Assembly (NCBI GenBank): GCA_963968595.1
Contig: CAXAHJ010000075.1
Coordinates: 1 to 20,169 of the forward strand
Reading direction: 5' to 3'
Source of the DNA: GCA-2730975 sp937893275
GTDB lineage: Bacteria > Verrucomicrobiota > Verrucomicrobiia > Opitutales > Seribacteraceae
Length of the DNA stretch: 20,169 bases
A program made the position numbers and the translations under genes. The notes below the pieces were generated by a model. That model was not told where the DNA came from. It saw only the letters and a program-made list of their open reading frames with translations, and searched no databases. Shown piece after piece: positions 15,427 through 20,169 of this stretch (its first letter is position 1; each line of letters starts with the position of its first letter).

Positions 15427-16914
15427 ATGAGTATTTTCCAATTCACCTCCATGGCTTTTCTCTTATCAAGCCTCTCGACTTCCTTTTGCTTTGGGACCCC
15501 CGGAAAGGTCAATATGCTCTTCATCGCAATCGATGATCTCAACGACTGGGTAGGTTGCTTGGGTGGTCACCCTCAGGCTAGCACGCCGAACATTGATCGA
15601 CTGGCCAAGCGAGGAATGCTTTTTACTAATGCTCATTGCCAAGGTCCCATTTGTGGCCCTTCGCGAGCTTCCTTTCTATCCGGTTATTATCCCCACCAAA
15701 CTGGCCTCTACCAACAGCCAGGAGGGAAGGCGATGGAGAAGGATGATAAATTTTTCGATGGCCGAATGTTACCCCAGTATTTTGGAAAAAATGGTTACCG
15801 AACATTGGGCGTGGGCAAAATCGGGCATGGGTATTCCGATAAGAAGCTCTTTGAATCTTATGGTGGGAAGTTTTCAGGTTCCGGTCCCAAGCCCCCCGAT
15901 GGAAAGCGCTTTAATTATTTCTTGCCTGAAGTGCCATGGACCGGCACCCAGACAGATTGGGGTGCTTTCCCCGAACGGGACGAGGACATGACCGACCATA
16001 AGGTGGCAACTTGGGCCGTCGAACGTCTCGGAGAGCAGAGTGAAAAGCCTTTCTTCTTGGCTGTTGGTTTCGTTCGTCCTCACGTACCTTTTTATGTTCC
16101 CCAACATTGGTTTGATTCATTTCCTTTGAATGAAACGCTACTTCCCGCCGTTCGCGCAGACGACCTACACGACGTTCCGGAAATCAGTCGGTTGATTCAT
16201 GAACTCCCGAAATATCCCAAGCTTGATTTTCTACAAAAGAACGATGGCGAACAGTTTCGCAAGTGCGTCCAAGCTTATTTGGCATGCGTTGCATTCGTTG
16301 ATCACCAGGTAGGTCGCGTCATCGATGCATTGGATGAAAGTCCCCATGCCGACAATACTGCCATCGTCCTCTTCAGCGACCATGGTTATCACATCGGGGA
16401 GAAGGATCGCGTGAGCAAGCACAGCCTATGGGAGGAGTCGACTCGTGTGCCGCTCGCTTTCGTTCCCGCCAAGTCGCAAGGCGGAAAGTTAGGGAAGTCT
16501 GGACTCCTTTGCTCGAAGCCGGTCGGACTAATCGATATCTATCCGACCTTGCTTGACCTTTGCGGGTTACCCGTCGAGGCGAACAACCAAGGTCAAAGCC
16601 TCGTCCCGCTTATGCGGAAACCCAACGGGGAGTGGCGTTTTTCCACTCTGACCACTTACGCCCGGGGCAACCACTCCTTGCGTTCCGAACGCTATCATTA
16701 TTTGCGATTCGAAGATGGTTCGGAGGAACTGTACGACCACGAAACGGATCCGAACGAGTGGACGAATTTGGCATCTCGAAAAAAGCTAGTTCCTCTGCTG
16801 AAACGTTTTCGCCGAGAGCTTCCCGCGAAGGAGGCTTCCTATCATCCCGCCGTCCGAAAAGGCGCCGTCAACGCTTGGTTCGAGAACCACCTCGCTCGCA
16901 ATGGAGTGAAGTGA
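15427..16914 (+). CDS. Exported sulfatase, iduronate-2-sulfatase-like (S1 family)
   Basis: The open frame runs 80 codons upstream into the kinase gene. The ATG at 15427 (495 residues) is chosen because it starts a signal peptide ending near residue 23 (FCFG). The ATG at 15451 is a close alternative. Asp36-Asp37 (AIDDLNDW), formylglycine motif CGPSR at 76-80, VRPHVPF (His219), and FSDHGYHIGEKDRVSKHSLWEEST (Asp318, His319, Lys331) give a complete active site. The SDHG form and the KHSLWE stretch place it near the iduronate-2-sulfatase group, the same broad group as the gene at 3086-4471. It differs in its middle region (about 140-260). It follows the kinase by 43 bases and meets the next gene tail to tail, with only 35 bases between and no visible terminator hairpin. 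It likely removes a further sulfate from the same glycan. Family sure, substrate unknown. Confidence 0.92.
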   Translation: MSIFQFTSMAFLLSSLSTSFCFGTPGKVNMLFIAIDDLNDWVGCLGGHPQASTPNIDRLAKRGMLFTNAHCQGPICGPSRASFLSGYYPHQTGLYQQPGGKAMEKDDKFFDGRMLPQYFGKNGYRTLGVGKIGHGYSDKKLFESYGGKFSGSGPKPPDGKRFNYFLPEVPWTGTQTDWGAFPERDEDMTDHKVATWAVERLGEQSEKPFFLAVGFVRPHVPFYVPQHWFDSFPLNETLLPAVRADDLHDVPEISRLIHELPKYPKLDFLQKNDGEQFRKCVQAYLACVAFVDHQVGRVIDALDESPHADNTAIVLFSDHGYHIGEKDRVSKHSLWEESTRVPLAFVPAKSQGGKLGKSGLLCSKPVGLIDIYPTLLDLCGLPVEANNQGQSLVPLMRKPNGEWRFSTLTTYARGNHSLRSERYHYLRFEDGSEELYDHETDPNEWTNLASRKKLVPLLKRFRRELPAKEASYHPAVRKGAVNAWFENHLARNGVK

Positions 16915-16949
16915 TGTTCGTTTAGGATTTAGCCATCGGCCTTTACTAG

Positions 16950-17795
16950 CTACAGTTTGCCTGTCAATTCGCGTAGACCCTTTAAGTTTTCCCTTAGGAC
17001 GATTTCCACGTCTCTTGAGGCAACGTGACCCAGAATTCCGATTGGGCCTTCGTAACCGACCTCGAGAATCACCTTCAGCATTTGCGCTTCGTTTGCTCCT
17101 CGACCAATAGGGAGAATTTTTTGGAACTGTTGATTTTTCCCGGACATGCCGTTGAGGTTGAGACATAGCAGATAAGGCTTCATTGCTTGAAGAGACTCCT
17201 TGAAGTGGTCCACGTGTCCGTGCCCATGGTGAAAATTGTAGACGATGCCTACGTTCTTGTGGCCTTGCTCGTGAAGCTCTTGGCACACCGAGACCAAGTT
17301 GGCGGGTTCGCCTCCCCAACCGCCATGGTTGTAGAGTCCCAGCTTGAGTCCGAGTCGCTCGCTCTTCTTAACTAGAGGAAGCATGGATTTAGCGACCGCA
17401 TCCACCTTCGCTTCCTGAGTCTTCCCCTTGGGCGAACCGAGAGTTTTCCAAATCTGCGGTTTTATTCCATGTTTTTTGATGAGCGGTTCGAATGAGTCGT
17501 GCCAGCTCCAGAAGGCGAAGAACTCGATGTCGCGCTTCTTGTACTCGAGAATTTCCTGCTCGAAGGTGGGGACGTGTTCGCCGCGCCAGTCGTAGGCGAT
17601 TTTGGTGAATCCTAGACGCTTCGCCATTTCCGCTCGTTCGGCGGGTCCACGTTTTTTGGCGTCGAAGGGAACGATGCACCAAGCCACCAAGTTGTCCTTG
17701 GCAAAGACTTTTTCCACTCCCGTTTTTGCCTGAAGTGGAATGGGCAGAACTACCGCTAGCAATAAGGAGAGTGCTTTCACAAAAGGAATACTCAC
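16950..17795 (-). CDS. Exported sugar phosphate isomerase/epimerase-like TIM barrel
   Basis: I use the GTG at 17795 (281 residues), 14 bases after the dehydrogenase stop, with GGGG eight bases before it. The open frame continues upstream inside the dehydrogenase gene, but that part looks like shadow sequence. A second GTG at 17780 is possible. Residues 6-23 form a signal peptide (LSLLLAVVLPIPLQA), unusual for a fold normally cytosolic. The body matches xylose-isomerase-like/AP endonuclease 2 barrels: KIAYDWRGEH, FWSWHD with His99, LYNHGGWGGEP with His157 and Glu163, VYNFHHGHGH with His189, His190 and His192, and an LNLNGM strand. Several His, Glu and Asn residues could bind a divalent metal. 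Exported members are common in PVC bacteria and may act on keto- or aldo-sugars in the periplasm. It is likely co-transcribed with the zinc dehydrogenase. Fold fairly sure; reaction unknown. Confidence 0.82.
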   Translation of the reverse strand: MSIPFVKALSLLLAVVLPIPLQAKTGVEKVFAKDNLVAWCIVPFDAKKRGPAERAEMAKRLGFTKIAYDWRGEHVPTFEQEILEYKKRDIEFFAFWSWHDSFEPLIKKHGIKPQIWKTLGSPKGKTQEAKVDAVAKSMLPLVKKSERLGLKLGLYNHGGWGGEPANLVSVCQELHEQGHKNVGIVYNFHHGHGHVDHFKESLQAMKPYLLCLNLNGMSGKNQQFQKILPIGRGANEAQMLKVILEVGYEGPIGILGHVASRDVEIVLRENLKGLRELTGKL

Positions 17796-17809
17796 TCCAT
17801 CATCCCCGA

Positions 17810-18838
17810 TTAATCCGTTACCTCGATAATGGCCTTGAGCACGCCGGTTTCCGGTCTGGTGAGTGAGTCGAAGCGTTCGGCGACTTCGTCGAAGGGTACG
17901 CGGTGAGTTATCCACGGATCGGTGTTTATGGTTCCGTCCTCGATGAGGCCGATGATCCTCGGAAAATCACCGGGCAGGGCATTGCGGGAGGCGAGAAGGT
18001 TCATCTCCTTCCGATGCAGGGCGGGGTGGACGAAGGAGACTTCCTGTGTTGTGATCCCGACGAATACGAGCGAGCCCGTATGGGCTACGTATTCGAGAGC
18101 GTTCGACATGGAGCGGTTGTTGCCCGTGGCGTCCGTCACCACGTCGAAGAGGTTGCCGTTCGTTATCTCCTTAATCCGATCGAGTTCGGAACCGTCTCCC
18201 TTGAAGGTCACTAGGTTTTCGATCCCGTAGTTGTCTCGACAGAAATTCAGTCGCTCCTCCGACATATCCATTATCGTCATTTCTGCACCCGTGAGAAGCG
18301 AGAACTCTATGGTGGCGAGCCCGATGGGGCCCGCCCCGATCACCAACACGTGTTGCCCTTCTTCCGGAGCGCCCCTGTCCGTGGCATGGCAACCGATGGC
18401 GAGAGTCTCCACCAGCGCCAGTTGCTCGTAGCTTAGCTTATCCGACGGATGCAGCTTGTCGGCCCGAATGAGTGATCTTTCACAAAGGCCACCATTCATC
18501 ATTACCCCAAACACCTTGAGGTTTTCACAACAGTTGACTTGGCCCTTTGAGCATGCGTGGCATTCTCCGCAATTCAGGTACGGCTCCACGCTGCATCGGT
18601 CGCCCGCTTTAACGTTGTCGACCCCTTCGCCGACGGCAACTACCTCGACTCCCAGTTCGTGCCCGGGGATGCGCGGGTAATCGAAGAACGGAAATTTACC
18701 CAGGTAGCAACTCACGTCGGTTCCGCAAATTCCCATTCGCGAAGTTCGGATAAGAGCTTGCCCCGGACCCGGTTGTTCGGGCTCGTCGATCTCTATGGCT
18801 TTGAATTCTTTTGGAGCTGTAAGTTGTAAGGCTTTCAT
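17810..18838 (-). CDS. Zinc-dependent alcohol/polyol dehydrogenase (MDR family)
   Basis: A 342-residue cytosolic medium-chain dehydrogenase. The catalytic zinc site is Cys38 (GICGTD), His60-Glu61 (PGHELG) and Glu144. The structural zinc site is Cys90, Cys93, Cys96 and Cys104. The nucleotide-binding loop is GAGPIG at 168-173, and Asp191 at the end of the next strand favours NAD over NADP. Closest in feel to sorbitol, threonine and L-galactonate/L-fuconate-type dehydrogenases used in sugar and sugar-acid catabolism. The motif FFDYPRIPGHELGVEVV is one I associate with a sugar-acid/polyol branch in PVC bacteria. It could oxidise a polyol or aldonate arising from the lactone chemistry of the PQQ enzyme, but this is inference. 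It leads a two-gene minus-strand unit. A LacI-type operator-like sequence lies 23-36 bases before the ATG. No Shine-Dalgarno sequence is present. Family very sure. Confidence 0.92.
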   Translation of the reverse strand: MKALQLTAPKEFKAIEIDEPEQPGPGQALIRTSRMGICGTDVSCYLGKFPFFDYPRIPGHELGVEVVAVGEGVDNVKAGDRCSVEPYLNCGECHACSKGQVNCCENLKVFGVMMNGGLCERSLIRADKLHPSDKLSYEQLALVETLAIGCHATDRGAPEEGQHVLVIGAGPIGLATIEFSLLTGAEMTIMDMSEERLNFCRDNYGIENLVTFKGDGSELDRIKEITNGNLFDVVTDATGNNRSMSNALEYVAHTGSLVFVGITTQEVSFVHPALHRKEMNLLASRNALPGDFPRIIGLIEDGTINTDPWITHRVPFDEVAERFDSLTRPETGVLKAIIEVTD

Positions 18839-18860
18839 TGATCTATTCGTGAATGCTTAG

Positions 18861-18874
18861 TGGAAACGCTTGCA
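18861..18874. promoter_or_regulatory. LacI/CRE-like operator candidate
   Basis: TGGAAACGCTTGCA fits the catabolite-responsive/LacI-family consensus TGWNANCGNTNWCA at all but two positions and is centred on the characteristic CG. It lies 23-36 bases upstream of the zinc dehydrogenase ATG, where a bound repressor would cover the promoter. It also overlaps a perfect hairpin, CGCTTG-CAA-CAAGCG (18867-18881). No regulator gene is in the window. Confidence 0.35.
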
Positions 18875-18911
18875 ACAAGCGACTCTCTTTCAAGAAGAAG
18901 TTCGACTCGCA

Positions 18912-18932
18912 ATCAAGAAATGATTCCTTGAT
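18912..18932. repeat. Short inverted repeat in the divergent region
   Basis: ATCAAG and CTTGAT form a perfect six-base inverted repeat with nine bases between. A second, overlapping repeat is AATCA/TGATT (18911-18925). It lies in the 160-base gap between the divergent dehydrogenase and RidA-family genes. It could be a regulator site, but repeats this short also arise by chance. The rest of this gap holds an AT-rich stretch near 18975-18985 that might serve as a -10 region, and nothing else recognisable. Confidence 0.25.
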
Positions 18933-18998
18933 GATGCAAAGGAAATTGCTGGAATCCTTTCATTCCCTCCATTCATTAAATTATCTAGAACCTTACTT

Positions 18999-19457
18999 AT
19001 GAGCATCGAAGCCAAACTTGCCGAAATGAACCTTACGCTGCCGCCCCCTTCTCCCAAGGGTGGCGTCTACCAGTCCATGCTTGTGGTGGGCGACCAAGCC
19101 CTCTTTTCCGGGCACGTTCCCGTGTTGGACGATGGCTCCATGCTTACCGGCAGGGTGGGGGATGAAGTGGATTTGGAGGCCGCCCAAGTGGCCGCTCGTC
19201 AAGTCGGCCTGTGCATACTCGCTACGGCAAAAGACAATCTCGGTTCGCTCGATCGCATTAAGCGCGTGGTGAAGCTTTTCGGTATGGTGAACTGCACCTC
19301 GGATTTCAAGCAGCACCCCCAAGTCATCAACGGATGCAGCGAACTCTTTCGCGATCTCTGGGGAGAAGATCTGGGAGTGGGCGTTCGCAGCGCCGTGGGA
19401 ATGGGTTCGCTTCCGGGCGACGTCACCGTGGAAATCGAAGGGGCGTTCCAAGTCTAG
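18999..19457 (+). CDS. RidA/YjgF/UK114-family protein
   Basis: A 152-residue cytosolic protein with no signal peptide. It has the chorismate-mutase-like fold of the RidA family, in the longer subgroup of about 150 residues rather than the 128-residue canonical RidA. Features include FSGHVPVLDDG (36-46), a central helix DLEAAQVAARQVGLCILA, VVKLFGMVNC (90-99), and the C-terminal GVRSAVGMGSLPGDVTVEIEG. Arg130 is the position that binds the carboxylate of enamine/imine intermediates in active RidA proteins, and Glu145 sits in the conserved VEIE segment. It may deaminate reactive imines or act on a related small metabolite. It is transcribed divergently from the zinc dehydrogenase and followed by the DUF218 gene after 27 bases. 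No Shine-Dalgarno sequence precedes the ATG. A link to the glycan genes is not evident. Family very sure. Confidence 0.93.
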   Translation: MSIEAKLAEMNLTLPPPSPKGGVYQSMLVVGDQALFSGHVPVLDDGSMLTGRVGDEVDLEAAQVAARQVGLCILATAKDNLGSLDRIKRVVKLFGMVNCTSDFKQHPQVINGCSELFRDLWGEDLGVGVRSAVGMGSLPGDVTVEIEGAFQV

Positions 19458-19484
19458 TTTTAGCTGTTTCAATCTGTTTGATAC

Positions 19485-20159
19485 ATGTCAAAGGAGAAAG
19501 GGAAATGGTTTAATTTGCGTCGACGTTGGTGGATTCTCGGTGGGGTCTGCTTGTTCTTTTTTTCAGCTATTCTGTTTCGAGCCTCCCTGCTTACGGGTTA
19601 CGCCAATTGGTTCATCAAGGATACCGCGACCAAGGGAGCGGACGCCATCGTCATCCTTTCCGGAGGGAAGCTCACTCGAGTGCCGAAGGCTTTGGAAATG
19701 TGGAAAGATGGCTATTCCGCTTCACTCTTTCTTACGGATCAGAAGTCGGTTGCACCCGAATATCAGCATCTCGTAATTTCAAACTTGGAATTTGCCACCA
19801 AGTTTGTCGAAGGCAAGGAGACGAATGCCACCTTTGACGTGATCCCCTCAATAGAAGATGGCGCCACTTCCACCTTTGATGAAGCTGCGGATGCGCTAGT
19901 CTTTGCAAAGGAGAGACAATGGGAACGTATCATTATAGTCACCGATGGTTTTCATACCCGCAGGGCTTTGCTGGCATTCGAAAAGGTTTTCGACCGGAGT
20001 GGCATCGATGTACAAGTGGCAGCAGCATCCAACGAGGTATTTGACTCCGGTAACTGGTGGACTTCAGACAGGGGGATTGCCGCCTTCGTACTCGAGACTA
20101 TAAAATTCCCCGTCTATCTGTTCTGGTCGAGAGAACCCACTATCGTTCGAAACTACTGA
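19485..20159 (+). CDS. Membrane-anchored YdcF/DUF218-family protein
   Basis: A 224-residue protein with a basic N-terminus (RRRWW) and one membrane segment at about 15-34, placing the rest on the outer side of the inner membrane. The DUF218 domain runs from about 50 to 200. GADAIVILSGG (51-61) is the first motif, TSTFDEA (128-134) the second, and VTDGFHTRRA (152-161) the third, with His157 and the arginines after it conserved. The family includes YdcF, SanA and ElyC, connected with cell-envelope integrity, undecaprenyl-phosphate use or vancomycin resistance, but the chemistry is poorly known. Here it has no close link to the sulfatases other than position. It follows the RidA-family gene by 27 bases on the same strand, and a possible new ATG starts one base after its stop. 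No Shine-Dalgarno sequence is seen. Family sure, role unknown. Confidence 0.9.
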   Translation: MSKEKGKWFNLRRRWWILGGVCLFFFSAILFRASLLTGYANWFIKDTATKGADAIVILSGGKLTRVPKALEMWKDGYSASLFLTDQKSVAPEYQHLVISNLEFATKFVEGKETNATFDVIPSIEDGATSTFDEAADALVFAKERQWERIIIVTDGFHTRRALLAFEKVFDRSGIDVQVAAASNEVFDSGNWWTSDRGIAAFVLETIKFPVYLFWSREPTIVRNY

Positions 20160-20169
20160 ATGCTTGAAT

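Noticed and set aside
16915..16949. A terminator between the convergent sulfatase and isomerase-like genes
   Set aside because: No stem-loop with a T-run could be found in the 35 bases.
17796..17915. A 40-codon N-terminal extension of the isomerase-like protein
   Set aside because: It overlaps the 3' end of the dehydrogenase gene, is arginine-rich shadow sequence, and would bury the signal peptide.
20160..20169. An ATG one base after the DUF218 stop, possibly the next gene
   Set aside because: Only three codons are visible before the window ends, so no coding claim can be supported.
1..20169. CRISPR arrays, tRNA or rRNA genes, insertion sequences
   Set aside because: No regular direct repeats, tRNA-like cloverleaf, rRNA motifs or transposase-like frames were seen by eye.

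Overview
The window reads as bacterial chromosome from the Planctomycetota-Verrucomicrobiota-Chlamydiota (PVC) group, most plausibly a marine verrucomicrobial or planctomycetal polysaccharide degrader. This is inferred from content: five exported formylglycine-type sulfatases, PVC-style exported esterases, an agarase-like protein, a sugar dehydrogenase fused to cytochrome c, and an exported xylose-isomerase-like TIM barrel. No rRNA, tRNA, CRISPR, transposase or phage gene was seen. Genes cover almost everything; the longest non-coding gap is about 160 bases.

Layout. (1) 1-6053, minus strand: five genes 16-41 bases apart, read leftward from about 6053: sulfatase, iduronate-2-sulfatase-like sulfatase, HExxH metallopeptidase, alpha/beta-hydrolase esterase, and an agarase-like protein cut by the window edge. 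(2) 6054-6198: the divergent start region. (3) 6199-14340, plus strand: a tight, mostly overlapping series: two sulfatases, a two-domain acetylxylan-esterase-like hydrolase, an SGNH-like protein, a PQQ-type sugar dehydrogenase/cytochrome c fusion, and a cytosolic HAD phosphatase. (4) 14463-16914, plus strand: a PfkB sugar kinase and a fifth sulfatase. (5) 16950-18838, minus strand: a zinc alcohol/polyol dehydrogenase and an exported sugar-isomerase-like protein, preceded by a LacI-type operator-like sequence. (6) 18999-20159, plus strand: a RidA-family protein and a membrane-anchored YdcF/DUF218 protein.

Working model (inference): regions 1-4 form a sulfated, probably acylated, glycan utilisation locus. 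Exported sulfatases and esterases strip substituents, the agarase-like enzyme may cut the backbone, and the PQQ dehydrogenase oxidises released aldoses and passes electrons to its own haem. The cytosolic kinase, HAD phosphatase and zinc dehydrogenase would process the sugars inside. No SusC/SusD pair, transporter, regulator or formylglycine-generating enzyme lies in the window, so those functions must come from elsewhere. The substrate cannot be read from the sequence; agar/porphyran-like or fucose-rich algal polymers are guesses.
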